From the NCBI RefSeq assembly GCF_023101205.1, contig NZ_CP078078.1, positions 806,001 to 870,000 on the forward strand: 64,000 nucleotides of DNA. The letters run 5' to 3'. The notes under the pieces are model-generated. The model made no database searches. It was not told the origin of the DNA and saw nothing but the letters and a program-made list of their open reading frames with translations. Both the position numbers and the translations under genes were made by a program. Positions 1-7,957 of the stretch are shown here, piece by piece; the first letter of the stretch is position 1; each line of letters begins with the position of its first letter. This DNA comes from Microbacterium aurugineum (GTDB lineage Bacteria; Actinomycetota; Actinomycetes; Actinomycetales; Microbacteriaceae).

Positions 1-252
1 AACTACTGGGTCGATTTCGGGTTCCGTCGTTCGCACTGTTTCGGCGAGTTCGACGGAGAGGACAAGTACCGCAACGCCATCCTTCGCCGAGGACGGAGCG
101 TCGAGGAGGTCGTGCTCGAGGAGAAGCGCCGGGAAGACGCGATCCGAGGGGTGACCGGATGGCGGATGGTCCGGTGGGGGTCGTCCGACATCGCCTCCCC
201 GGATGCGCTCGGCGCCACGCTCTCCGCGTACGGCATCCGCCCTCCCGGGTAG
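1..252 (+). CDS. DUF559/AbiEi-like protein, C-terminal fragment (cut by window edge)
   Basis: Frame 1 is open from the first base to TAG at 250-252 and gives 83 residues. The readable motifs are VDFGFRR..CFGEFDGEDKY, then GRSVEEVVLEEKRRED.IR, then W.MVRWGSSDI. This layout matches the C-terminal nuclease-like (DUF559/Vsr-fold) region of the actinobacterial proteins annotated as AbiEi-type antitoxins or DUF559 proteins. The family name is a by-eye assignment. The start and N-terminal half lie outside the window, so no role can be given. The gene ends about 130 bases before the rplJ promoter. Confidence 0.6.
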   Translation, partial: NYWVDFGFRRSHCFGEFDGEDKYRNAILRRGRSVEEVVLEEKRREDAIRGVTGWRMVRWGSSDIASPDALGATLSAYGIRPPG

Positions 253-276
253 CCCGCGTCGACGCCCCCGCACGCC

Positions 277-339
277 GCCGAGACCCCGTCGGGTTCGCGG
301 GGCGCAGGAGGGGCCTCGGCGCTCAGCGGGGGTGTCGGC
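277..339. repeat. Imperfect hairpin related to the one at 35607-35688
   Basis: GCCGAGACCCC at 277-287 pairs, with one mismatch, with GGGGTGTCGGC at 329-339. The outer arms resemble the arms of the long hairpin after the GH65 gene. It sits just after the first, partial gene, where a terminator would be expected, but no T-run follows. Confidence 0.4.
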
Positions 340-384
340 ATTCGGAGACCGGGGACGGGGACCGGGAGGGGGGAGGGGGTGGAT

Positions 385-413
385 TTGGGGGAGGGGGATG
401 CGTCGGGTACAGT
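385..413 (+). promoter_or_regulatory. Promoter of rplJL
   Basis: TTGGGG at 385-390 and TACAGT at 408-413 are separated by 17 bases, a good sigma70/SigA match. Transcription would start near 420, giving a leader of about 190 bases before rplJ. Confidence 0.6.
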
Positions 414-419
414 TGTCGT

Positions 420-545
420 AACCGAAGACCGCTGGTCATCGTCGTGAGCACATGCGCACAACGATCGAAGCTCTGCACAGCAGGGGCCCGCGCAGGACAC
501 GAACTTTCCAAAGCTCCGTGCGCTTGCGCCGGAGCTTTTTCTATG
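420..545 (+). promoter_or_regulatory. Ribosomal protein L10 leader (rplJL autoregulation)
   Basis: The long leader before rplJ ends in a stem at 510-538 (AAAGCTCCG paired with CGGAGCTTT) followed by a short T-run, so it can act as a terminator or attenuator. Known L10 leaders bind the L10-L12 complex and repress translation of the operon. The position and the T-tailed hairpin fit that. I have not matched the conserved kink-turn base by base. Confidence 0.5.
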
Positions 546-606
546 CAGGTGGTCCAGGTCGGCGCCCCACCACCGTGCGGCGCCTCGTACACACCAAGGA
601 GTGACC

Positions 607-1095
607 ATGGCGCAGAAGGATGCATCGGTCGCCGAGCTCACGAAGTCATTCGAGAACTCGACTGCCGTTCTGCTGACCGAGTACCGCGGTCTGACGGTTG
701 CCCAGCTCAAGGAGCTGCGCAACAGCATCCGTCAGGACGCTGAGTACGCCGTGGTGAAGAACACGCTGACCAAGATCGCCGCCAACAAGGCTGGCATCTC
801 CGCGCTGGACGACGACCTCAAGGGTCCGTCGGCTGTCGCGTTCGTGCACGGTGACTTCGTCGCCACCGCCAAGGCTCTGCGTGACTTCGCCAAGGCCAAC
901 CCGCTTCTCGTGATCAAGTCCGGCATCTTCGAGGGCAACGCCCTCACCGCGGACGAGGTCAACAAGTACGCCGCGCTCGAGAGCCGTGAGGTTCTGCTGG
1001 CGAAGGCTGCGGGCATGATGAAGGCGACGATGGGCAAGGCTGCCGCCACCATCGACGCTCTTCGCGAAAAGCTGGAGACCGCAGAGGCCGCGTAA
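607..1095 (+). CDS. rplJ: 50S ribosomal protein L10
   Basis: This 162-residue protein is the base of the ribosomal stalk. It binds 23S rRNA and carries L7/L12 dimers on its C-terminal helix. The sequence opens [18 protein letters not shown], with the family's [14 protein letters not shown] and [10 protein letters not shown] segments, and ends in an Ala/Glu-rich helix (residues 130-162). The start is ATG 607, not the in-frame GTG at 601, because AAGGAG at 596-601 then has a normal 5-base spacing. It is followed 48 bases later by rplL, the usual pair. The leader upstream suggests autoregulation. Confidence 0.97.
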   Translation: MAQKDASVAELTKSFENSTAVLLTEYRGLTVAQLKELRNSIRQDAEYAVVKNTLTKIAANKAGISALDDDLKGPSAVAFVHGDFVATAKALRDFAKANPLLVIKSGIFEGNALTADEVNKYAALESREVLLAKAAGMMKATMGKAAATIDALREKLETAEAA

Positions 1096-1143
1096 GCGAC
1101 CTGCGATCTCGTCTACAAACCCCATCTATCTAGGAGATACATC

Positions 1144-1527
1144 ATGGCGAAGCTTTCCACCGAGGAACTGCTCGAGCAGTTCGCCGGCCTGACCCTCATC
1201 GAGCTCAACGAGTTCGTGAAGGCGTTCGAGGAGAAGTTCGAGGTCACCGCTGCTGCTCCCGTCGCCGTTGCCGGCGCTGCGGGTGGCGCAGGCGCTGCAG
1301 AGGCTGAGGAAGAGAAGGACTCCTTCGACGTCATCCTCGAGGCCGCTGGTGACAAGAAGATCCAGGTCATCAAGACCGTCCGCGAGCTCACCTCGCTGGG
1401 TCTCGGCGAGGCCAAGGCCGTCGTCGACGGTGCCCCGAAGGCCGTCCTCGAGGGCGCCAACAAGGAGACCGCCGAGAAGGCCAAGGCTGCTCTCGAAGAG
1501 GCCGGCGCGACGGTTACCCTCAAGTAA
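1144..1527 (+). CDS. rplL: 50S ribosomal protein L7/L12
   Basis: A 127-residue acidic stalk protein that recruits translational GTPases to the ribosome. It has the N-terminal dimerisation helix ([32 protein letters not shown]), an Ala/Gly-rich hinge at about residues 37-55, and the C-terminal domain with [20 protein letters not shown] and VEGAPK-like VDGAPKAV. It is the second gene of the rplJL unit, and a 13-bp terminator follows directly. Length and motifs are typical. Confidence 0.97.
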   Translation: MAKLSTEELLEQFAGLTLIELNEFVKAFEEKFEVTAAAPVAVAGAAGGAGAAEAEEEKDSFDVILEAAGDKKIQVIKTVRELTSLGLGEAKAVVDGAPKAVLEGANKETAEKAKAALEEAGATVTLK

Positions 1528-1547
1528 TCACGCTTCAGCGTTTTCTG

Positions 1548-1577
1548 CGAAGGCCCCGGGTTCGCCCGGGGCCTTCG
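1548..1577 (+). terminator. Terminator of rplJL
   Basis: A perfect 13-bp stem (CGAAGGCCCCGGG at 1548-1560, its complement at 1565-1577) with a TTCG tetraloop. It lies 20 bases after the rplL stop and before the convergent lacI-type gene, so it probably works both ways. Confidence 0.85.
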
Positions 1578-1604
1578 TGCGTTCCGGGCCGTGCGTGGCC
1601 GTCG

Positions 1605-2609
1605 TCAGCGCGGGGGAGCGGTCGAGTTGCGCACCACGAGGGCGGAAGCGGCAGCCACATGCTCCTGCGGAGCGTCCGGCCGGTCGATCCGCTGCATCAG
1701 CAGGCGAACGGCTTCGTGACCCTGTTCCCTCGGGGACTGCCCGATCGTGGTGAGGGCGAACATGTCCGCGTGCTCGTGGTCATCGATACCCACGACGCTG
1801 AGCTCGGTGGGTACGGCGATGCCCAGGCGTCGGGCGGCGATGATCGCCCCGATCGCGGCCTCGTCGCACACGCCCACGATCGCGGTCGGTCGGTTTCGCC
1901 GATCGCCGAGCAGCCCCGCCGCCGCGGAGTAGCCTCCGGGCATGGTCGGGGCCGTGCCCGCGACCCGGGCGTGCGAAGCGAGTCCCGCGGCGCTCAACGC
2001 GTCGCGGTAGCCGTCGAGCCGCCGCGTGTCACCGAAGCTCCGTCCCATCGCGTCTGTCGGGCCGCCGACGAAGGCGATCTCGGTGTGGCCGAGCTCGATC
2101 AGATGCTCGGTCGCGATGCGTGCGGCCGCCGCATCATCGATCGAGACCGCGCTCGAGCCCTCGCCGTAGGGCCCGACGCTCACCAGCGGCCTTCCCGTGC
2201 GCTGCAGGCGCTCGAGCTCATGCGCGCTCGGCTGGATGCCGACGGCGATGATCCCGTCGAAACGACGGCCGGGCAGCACGTTCTCGAACAGCCGTTCCCT
2301 GGTCTGCGACCCCTCGGGCACACCGTAGAGGGAGAGGTCGTAGTCGAGGGCGAACAGCGACTCCTGGATCCCGGCGAGGAGTTCGGCGAAGAACCAGCGG
2401 TCGACGGGCGGCATGACGATCCCGACCGTCTGCGTCCGCCCCGTCGCGAGACTCGTCGCGGAGGAGTGCGCGACGTAGGCGAGTTCGCGGGCGGCGACCT
2501 CGACGCGCGTCCGCGTCTCGTCCGAGACATAGCCCCGTCCGCTCAGGGCGCGGCTCGCCGTGGCCTTCGACACCCCGGCACGCGACGCGACATCCGCGAT
2601 CGTGCTCAT
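1605..2609 (-). CDS. LacI-family transcriptional regulator of the adjacent sugar importer
   Basis: This 334-residue repressor has the LacI helix-turn-helix at residues 1-25 (MSTIADVASRAGVSKATASRALSG) and the hinge that follows. A periplasmic-binding-protein-like effector domain runs to the end (VGIVMPPVDRWFFAELLAGIQ, DGIIAVGIQ, VVGIDDHEHA). GGAGG lies 7-8 bases before the ATG. It is divergent from the sugar ABC importer, and three palindromes of LacI type with a central CG lie between them, so it most likely represses the importer and perhaps itself. The inducer cannot be read from sequence; an alpha- or beta-glucoside is a guess from the transporter family. Confidence 0.9.
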   Translation of the reverse strand: MSTIADVASRAGVSKATASRALSGRGYVSDETRTRVEVAARELAYVAHSSATSLATGRTQTVGIVMPPVDRWFFAELLAGIQESLFALDYDLSLYGVPEGSQTRERLFENVLPGRRFDGIIAVGIQPSAHELERLQRTGRPLVSVGPYGEGSSAVSIDDAAAARIATEHLIELGHTEIAFVGGPTDAMGRSFGDTRRLDGYRDALSAAGLASHARVAGTAPTMPGGYSAAAGLLGDRRNRPTAIVGVCDEAAIGAIIAARRLGIAVPTELSVVGIDDHEHADMFALTTIGQSPREQGHEAVRLLMQRIDRPDAPQEHVAAASALVVRNSTAPPR

Positions 2610-2695
2610 CGGTCCTCCTCGACCTGATCACGCGGTTTCGTGGGCGGCGGCGTAGCGCGCGCCGGGTGTCAGCGTAGCCCGCGGACGGGGAAAAA

Positions 2696-2707
2696 GGAAC
2701 CGGTTCC
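2696..2707. promoter_or_regulatory. LacI-type operator GGAACCGGTTCC
   Basis: A perfect 12-base palindrome with central CG in the divergent region, 87 bases from the regulator start. It is closely related to the site at 2820-2831. Confidence 0.6.
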
Positions 2708-2720
2708 AGGCCTGAGGTGA

Positions 2721-2732
2721 GGGAGCGCTCCC
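2721..2732. promoter_or_regulatory. LacI-type operator GGGAGCGCTCCC
   Basis: A perfect 12-base palindrome matching the core of actinobacterial CebR-type operators (GGGAGCGCTCCC). The same 12 bases recur at 55525-55536. Confidence 0.65.
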
Positions 2733-2784
2733 AAGCCCGGAGGTTCCACGCGCCGAATGGTTGCGAGCTTGTGACCCTTGCGTG

Positions 2785-2814
2785 TTGTGCGGGGGCGCAC
2801 AGGGACAGTAGGTT
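2785..2814 (+). promoter_or_regulatory. Promoter of the sugar ABC importer
   Basis: TTGTGC at 2785-2790 and TAGGTT at 2809-2814 are spaced by 18 bases. Transcription would start within the operator at 2820-2831, the classic arrangement for repression. Confidence 0.5.
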
Positions 2815-2819
2815 GGCCT

Positions 2820-2831
2820 GGAATCGGTTCC
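2820..2831. promoter_or_regulatory. LacI-type operator GGAATCGGTTCC
   Basis: A near-palindrome (one mismatched pair) overlapping the predicted transcription start of the importer. It differs from the 2696 site at one base. Confidence 0.55.
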
Positions 2832-2894
2832 CTAACGATGCCGCGGGGTGGCGTCGCACCAGGAGGGAACCTGTACTCGAAGAGGAGAATTCAC

Positions 2895-4208
2895 ATGGCT
2901 CTGTCACAGCGTTCCCGGCGTTACGCGCCGATCGCCCTGGGGGTCGCGGGCATCGCGCTCGCAGGCTGCGGGGCTCCCGGCGGTGCGCCGGGCACAGACG
3001 GTGGTGATGGTGGCGACGCCACTGTCACGATCTACGGCACGATCGTCGACTCGGAGGCGGAGCTCCTCCAGGAGTCCTGGAAGGACTGGGCCGACGAGAA
3101 CGGCATCACCATCAAGTACGAGGGCAGCCAGGACTTCGAGACGCAGCTCGGTACCCGCGCACAGGGCGGGAACCCGCCGGACATCGCGATCTTCCCGCAG
3201 CCCGGTCTGTTCGCCGACTTCGCCAAGCGCGACTTCCTCAAGCCTGCTCCCGAAGAGGTCGAGAAGAACGCCAACGAGTACTGGACCGAGGACTGGGTGA
3301 ACTACGGCACCGTCGACGGCACCTTCTACGGGGCGCCGCTGATGGCCAACGTCAAGGGCTGGATCTGGTACTCGCCGGCGAAGTTCGCGGAGTGGGGCGT
3401 CGAGGTTCCCAAGACGCTCGACGAGATGTCCGCGCTGACCGAGACGATCCAGACGGCGACCGGTACTCCCGCGTGGTGCGCCGGTTTCGAGTCCGGAACG
3501 GCGACCGGCTGGCCGGGAACGGACTGGGTCGAGGACTACGTGCTGCGTCAGTCCGGCCCGGACGTCTACGACCAGTGGGTCACCAACGACGTCAAGTTCA
3601 CCGACCCGCAGATCAAGTCGGCGTTCGACTCGGTCGGCGAGATCCTGCTGAACCCGGCGAACGTGAACGCCGGTTTCGGTGACGTGCGCTCGATCAACTC
3701 GACCGCATTCGGTGACGTCGCTCCCGCCCTCGCCGAGGGCACGTGCGCACTGACCCACCAGGCGTCCTTCCTCTCCGGCTTCTTCCCGGAGGGCACGGAG
3801 ATCGCTGAGGACGGCGACATCTGGGCGTTCATGCTCCCGGGTGAGTCCGAGGGTGACACGGCCGTGACCGGTGCCGGTGAGATCGTCGGCGGGTTCAGCG
3901 ACTCCGAGGCGACTCAGAAGGTGCTCGCGTACCTGTCCAGCCCCGAGTGGGCGAACAGCCGCGTCAGCCTCGGTGGCGTCACGTCCGCCAACAACGGACT
4001 CGACCCTGCGAACGCGAAGGACCCGATCCTCCAGGAGACCATCAAGATCCTGCAGGACCCGGACACGACCTTCCGCTTCGACGCGTCCGACCTGATGCCT
4101 GGTGCCGTCGGCGCCGGGACCTTCTGGAAGGGCATGGTCGCGTGGGTCAACGGCACCTCGACCGATGAGGTGCTCACGCAGATCGAGACCGGCTGGCCGA
4201 GCAGCTGA
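2895..4208 (+). CDS. Extracellular sugar-binding lipoprotein of an ABC importer
   Basis: This 437-residue solute-binding protein (family 1, carbohydrate) captures sugar outside the membrane and delivers it to the two permeases that follow. It has a twin-Arg-like basic start, a hydrophobic segment and a lipobox LAGC (lipidated Cys25), then VTIYGTIVDSEAELLQ and QGGNPPDIAIFPQPG, typical of binding proteins of the alpha-glucoside/ThuE-AglE class. The start is ATG 2895, placed by AGAGGAG upstream. Farther-upstream in-frame ATGs would put extra residues before the signal peptide. A stem-loop after the gene probably stabilises its message relative to the permease part. Confidence 0.9.
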   Translation: MALSQRSRRYAPIALGVAGIALAGCGAPGGAPGTDGGDGGDATVTIYGTIVDSEAELLQESWKDWADENGITIKYEGSQDFETQLGTRAQGGNPPDIAIFPQPGLFADFAKRDFLKPAPEEVEKNANEYWTEDWVNYGTVDGTFYGAPLMANVKGWIWYSPAKFAEWGVEVPKTLDEMSALTETIQTATGTPAWCAGFESGTATGWPGTDWVEDYVLRQSGPDVYDQWVTNDVKFTDPQIKSAFDSVGEILLNPANVNAGFGDVRSINSTAFGDVAPALAEGTCALTHQASFLSGFFPEGTEIAEDGDIWAFMLPGESEGDTAVTGAGEIVGGFSDSEATQKVLAYLSSPEWANSRVSLGGVTSANNGLDPANAKDPILQETIKILQDPDTTFRFDASDLMPGAVGAGTFWKGMVAWVNGTSTDEVLTQIETGWPSS

Positions 4209-4254
4209 TCCGGGGGAGGGGTCGTCCCGCACGGGGCGGCCCCTCAGCCCCCGC

Positions 4255-4278
4255 GGCGCGCACACCGACGTGCGCGCC
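4255..4278 (+). terminator. Intercistronic stem-loop after the binding-protein gene
   Basis: A perfect 9-bp stem (GGCGCGCAC with GTGCGCGCC) and a 6-base loop between the binding-protein and permease genes. Such hairpins usually raise binding-protein levels by partial termination or protection from 3' decay. No T-run follows, so read-through is expected. Confidence 0.55.
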
Positions 4279-4310
4279 GGTGATCCGGTCCGCGTGATGA
4301 AGGGGAATCC

Positions 4311-5450
4311 GTGAACGCGACTAATTTCTTCCGTTGGATCGGCTCGCTCCCGCCGGTCCTGCAGGCCGTCGCCGTGGTCATCGCTTTCGCGGTGGTCGTG
4401 GCGATCATCCTGCTCCTGGTGGACATCGCTCCGCGCAGGGGAAAGCTCTACACCTTCGTCCGATTGGCGATGTGCCTGCTCATCCCCCTCGTGGTGATGT
4501 TCTTCTTCAACTCCTATTACTGGGCGATGGGAGTGGCCGTCGCCGTCGGCGCTCTGTTCTTCTGGCTCGACTATCGCTCCCGCGATGGCGCGGGGTATCT
4601 GATCCAGCTCGTGGCCTTCATGGCTCCGGCGCTGCTGCTGCTGCTCGTCGGCCTCGTCCTGCCGTCGATCCAGACGATGTTCTCGTCGTTCATGAACTCC
4701 TCGGGCAACGAGTTCGTCGGTCTGAACAACTACCTGTGGATCTTCACGCAGTCCGACGGCATCACGGCCGTGATCAACACGATCGTCTGGGTGCTCCTGG
4801 TGCCGACGGTCTCCACGATCGTCGGCCTCGCCTACGCAGTGTTCATCGACCGCACCCGCGGCGAGAAGATCTACAAGGTCCTGGTCTTCATGCCGATGGC
4901 GATCTCCTTCGTCGGGGCGAGCATCATCTGGCGATTCATCTACGAGTACCGCGGGCCGCAGTACGAGCAGATCGGTCTCCTCAACCAGATCCTCGTGTGG
5001 CTCGGGGGCACGCCGCAGCAATGGCTGCTCAATGAGCCGTGGAACAACCTGTTCCTGATCGTCGTGCTCATCTGGGTGCAGACCGGTTTCGCGATGGTCG
5101 TGCTGTCGGCATCGATCAAGGGAGTGCCGGCGGAACTGCTGGAGGCGGCGGAGCTGGACGGCGCGAACGCCTGGCAGCGGTTCGTGTCGGTGACCGTCCC
5201 CGCGATCCGCCCCGCGCTCATCGTGGTCCTCACGACCATCTCGATCGCATCGCTGAAGGTGTTCGACATCGTGCGGACGATGACCGCCGGCAACTACGGC
5301 ACCTCGACTCTCGCGAACGAGATGTACACGCAGTTCTCGAAGTTCGAGGCGGGGCGCAGTGCCGCGCTCTCCGTCATCCTGTTCATCCTGGTGCTGCCGA
5401 TCGTGATCTACAACGCACGCCAGATCAAGAAGCAGCGGGAGATCCGATGA
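4311..5450 (+). CDS. Sugar ABC transporter permease (MalF-like, long N-terminus)
   Basis: This 379-residue membrane subunit has a binding-protein-dependent permease domain in its C-terminal two thirds, with an EAA loop (EAAELDGANAWQRFVSVTVPAIRP) that contacts the ATPase. The N-terminal ~120 residues hold extra membrane segments (for example QAVAVVIAFAVVVAIILLLV and YLIQLVAFMAPALLLLLVGL), as in AglF/alpha-glucoside permeases. GTG 4311 is supported by AAGGGGA eight bases upstream. The next permease overlaps its stop by the ATGA arrangement. It forms one transporter with its neighbours. Confidence 0.9.
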   Translation: MNATNFFRWIGSLPPVLQAVAVVIAFAVVVAIILLLVDIAPRRGKLYTFVRLAMCLLIPLVVMFFFNSYYWAMGVAVAVGALFFWLDYRSRDGAGYLIQLVAFMAPALLLLLVGLVLPSIQTMFSSFMNSSGNEFVGLNNYLWIFTQSDGITAVINTIVWVLLVPTVSTIVGLAYAVFIDRTRGEKIYKVLVFMPMAISFVGASIIWRFIYEYRGPQYEQIGLLNQILVWLGGTPQQWLLNEPWNNLFLIVVLIWVQTGFAMVVLSASIKGVPAELLEAAELDGANAWQRFVSVTVPAIRPALIVVLTTISIASLKVFDIVRTMTAGNYGTSTLANEMYTQFSKFEAGRSAALSVILFILVLPIVIYNARQIKKQREIR

Positions 5451-6409
5451 CCGACACCGTGAAGTCAGACGCCGCCCTCAGCACGCGCGCGATCACCACC
5501 GGCGGCGGGTTCGAGGGCGCCGCAGGCCGCACTCGCAAGAAGCTGTCCCGGCCGTGGGCATCGGTGGCGTCCATCGTCATCGCGTTCATGTGGACGATCC
5601 CGACGCTCGGACTGTTCATCTCGTCGTTCCGGCCGCGGGATCAGATCCAGACCACGGGATGGTGGACGTTCTTCGCCGATCCGCAGGTGACGATCGAGAA
5701 CTACGTCGACGTGCTGCAGTCCGGCACGACGCAGCTCACCATCCTGGAGTCGTTCGTCAACTCGATCGCGATCACGATCCCGGCGACCATCGTGCCGCTG
5801 ATGATCGCTTCCATGGCGGCCTACGCGTTCGCCTGGATCGACTTCAAGGGCCGCAACGCGCTGTTCATCTTCGTGTTCGCGCTGCAGATCGTGCCGATCC
5901 AGATGGCCCTGGTGCCGTTGCTGAGTTCGTTCTCCCGCGGGCTCAACCTCTTCGGGCTGCAGGTCACACTGCCGCTCGATGCGTCCCAGGGCTACGCGCA
6001 GGTGTGGATCGCGCACTCGATGTTCGCGCTTCCGCTGGCGATCTACCTGCTGCACAACTTCATGTCGGAGATCCCCGGCGAGATCATCGAGGCCGCACGC
6101 GTCGACGGTGCATCCCGCGGGCAGATCTTCTTCCGTGTGGTGCTTCCGCTGACGATGCCGGCGATCGCCTCGGTCGCGATCTTCCAGTTCCTCTGGGTCT
6201 GGAACGACCTGCTCGTGGCGCTGGTGTTCGCCGACGGAGCCGCGGCGCCGATCACGAAGCTGTTGGCCGAGATCACGGGCACGCGAGGAAACGACTGGTA
6301 CCTGCTCACGGCAGGCGCCTTCGTCTCGATCATCGTGCCGCTGATCGTGTTCTTCGCCCTCCAGCGCTACTTCGTCCGCGGCCTGCTGGCCGGATCGACG
6401 AAGGGCTGA
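5447..6409 (+). CDS. Sugar ABC transporter permease (MalG-like)
   Basis: The second membrane subunit has 320 residues and about six membrane segments. Its EAA loop is EAARVDGASRGQIFFRVVLPLTMPAIAS, and it ends in QRYFVRGLLAGSTKG, a MalG-family signature. ATG 5447 overlaps the stop of the first permease (ATGA), so translation is coupled. No ATPase gene follows. Importers of this type in actinobacteria usually share a chromosomal MsiK/UgpC-type ATPase, which I infer here. Confidence 0.92.
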   Translation: MTDTVKSDAALSTRAITTGGGFEGAAGRTRKKLSRPWASVASIVIAFMWTIPTLGLFISSFRPRDQIQTTGWWTFFADPQVTIENYVDVLQSGTTQLTILESFVNSIAITIPATIVPLMIASMAAYAFAWIDFKGRNALFIFVFALQIVPIQMALVPLLSSFSRGLNLFGLQVTLPLDASQGYAQVWIAHSMFALPLAIYLLHNFMSEIPGEIIEAARVDGASRGQIFFRVVLPLTMPAIASVAIFQFLWVWNDLLVALVFADGAAAPITKLLAEITGTRGNDWYLLTAGAFVSIIVPLIVFFALQRYFVRGLLAGSTKG

Positions 6410-6495
6410 CACACTTCGGAAGACAGAGGGGCCTTTCGTGAGAACGGATGCCGCGGTCGGGAGAAACACAACCCCGCCCGCGGCATCCGCGCGTC

Positions 6496-6501
6496 TACCC
6501 T
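6496..6501 (+). promoter_or_regulatory. -10 box of cbs (leaderless start)
   Basis: TACCCT is followed by exactly 6 bases and then the ATG of cbs, with no ribosome-binding site between. This fits a leaderless mRNA. Confidence 0.5.
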
Positions 6502-6507
6502 GAAGGC

Positions 6508-7884
6508 ATGAAGTACGCAGACTCCATCGTCGACCTCGTCGGCGACACGCCCCTCGTGAAGCTCCGTCACGTCACCGAGGGCGTCGCGTGCACGGTCCTC
6601 GTGAAGCTCGAGTACCTGAACCCGGGTGGCTCGTCGAAGGATCGGATCGCCGCGCGGATCATCGACGCCGCCGAAGCCGCCGGCGACCTGAAGCCGGGCG
6701 GGACGATCGTCGAACCGACCAGCGGCAACACCGGTGTGGGTCTGGCGCTCGTGGCCCAGCAGCGCGGCTACAAGTGCGTGTTCGTGCTGCCCGACAAGGT
6801 GGGCGAGGACAAGATCGACGTGCTGCGCGCGTACGGGGCGGAGGTCGTGGTGACGCCGACCTCGGTCGCGCCCGACAGCCCGGAGTCGTATTACAGCGTG
6901 AGCGATCGGCTGGCGCGGGAGATCCCCGGCGCGTTCAAACCGAACCAGTACGAGAACCCGAACGGCCCGCGCAGCCACTACGAGACCACGGGTCCGGAGA
7001 TCTGGCGCGACACCGACGGCGGGGTCACGCACTTCGTCGCCGGGGTCGGCACGGGCGGCACGATCACGGGCACCGGTCGCTACCTGCGGGAGATCTCGGA
7101 GGGCCGGGTGCGGATCGTCGGTGTCGACCCGGAGGGCAGCGTGTACAGCGGGGGTACCGGACGGCCGTACCTCGTCGAGGGCGTGGGGGAGGACATCTGG
7201 CCGGGCGCCTACGACCCCACCGTGCCGCACGAGATCGTCGCGGTGGGCGACGCCGACGCCTTCGCGATGACGCGGCGCCTCGCCCGCGAGGAGGGCATCC
7301 TCGTCGGCGGATCCAGCGGGATGGCGGTGGTCGGTGCGCTGCGCGTCGCACGGGACCTCCCGGCGGATGCCGTCATGGTCGTGCTGCTTCCCGACGGAGG
7401 CCGCGGCTACCTGGGCAAGATCTTCAACGATGGATGGATGCGCTCCTACGGGTTCAGCGATGTGGAGGACGGGGAAACCGTCGCCGACGTGCTCGCGGCA
7501 CGTCCGCACAGACGGGGAGCGGGGATCCCGGACCTCGTGCACGCCCACCCGACCGACACCGTGCTCGAGGCGATCGGCATGATGACCGAGTACGACGTCT
7601 CGCAGTTGGTCGTGCTCAGCGCCGAGCCGCCCGTCATGATGGGCGAGGTGCTCGGCGCGGTCGACGAGAAGGGGCTGCTCGACCTGCTGTTCCGCGGCGA
7701 GGCGAACGCGACCGACGCCGTGGGGGAGCACGTGGGGGAGCGGCTTCCGCTCGTCGGCATCCACGCCTCGGTCGCACAGGCGCGGGCCGCGCTCGCCGAG
7801 GCCGACGCGCTGCTGGTGACGGAGGACGGCAAGCCGCACACGGTGCTGACCCGCCAGGACCTGCTCGCGTACCTGTCCCGTTGA
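6508..7884 (+). CDS. cbs: Cystathionine beta-synthase
   Basis: This PLP enzyme condenses serine and homocysteine to cystathionine, the first step of reverse transsulfuration. It has 458 residues: an N-terminal fold-type II domain with the PLP lysine in NPGGSSKDRIAARI, the substrate loop PTSGNTGVGLALVA and the glycine loop GVGTGGTITGTGRYL. Two C-terminal CBS domains (about residues 335-458, VHAHPTDTVLEAIGMMTEYDVSQLVV onward) follow. The length and layout match the mycobacterial enzyme. ATG 6508 is chosen because it starts the conserved MKYADSIVDLVGDTPLVKL. metB follows 73 bases later with its own -10 box. Confidence 0.93.
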   Translation: MKYADSIVDLVGDTPLVKLRHVTEGVACTVLVKLEYLNPGGSSKDRIAARIIDAAEAAGDLKPGGTIVEPTSGNTGVGLALVAQQRGYKCVFVLPDKVGEDKIDVLRAYGAEVVVTPTSVAPDSPESYYSVSDRLAREIPGAFKPNQYENPNGPRSHYETTGPEIWRDTDGGVTHFVAGVGTGGTITGTGRYLREISEGRVRIVGVDPEGSVYSGGTGRPYLVEGVGEDIWPGAYDPTVPHEIVAVGDADAFAMTRRLAREEGILVGGSSGMAVVGALRVARDLPADAVMVVLLPDGGRGYLGKIFNDGWMRSYGFSDVEDGETVADVLAARPHRRGAGIPDLVHAHPTDTVLEAIGMMTEYDVSQLVVLSAEPPVMMGEVLGAVDEKGLLDLLFRGEANATDAVGEHVGERLPLVGIHASVAQARAALAEADALLVTEDGKPHTVLTRQDLLAYLSR

Positions 7885-7945
7885 CGTCTTCCGAGGAGCG
7901 GCGACCCGTGGCGTAACGGGACGTCCGCGGCTCCGGGCGCGGACG

Positions 7946-7951
7946 TAGGCT
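7946..7951 (+). promoter_or_regulatory. -10 box of metB (leaderless start)
   Basis: TAGGCT followed by 6 bases and then ATG 7958. No Shine-Dalgarno sequence fits in the gap. Confidence 0.5.
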
Positions 7952-7957
7952 GAGGTC

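Noticed and set aside
2904..5021. Long open frame of about 700 codons on the minus strand opposite the sugar importer
   Set aside because: It is antisense to well-supported genes, made of Arg/Asp/His-rich low-complexity sequence typical of GC-rich shadow frames, with no ribosome-binding site. Similar minus-strand frames opposite the cbs, GH65, asd-tdk and topA genes were rejected for the same reason.
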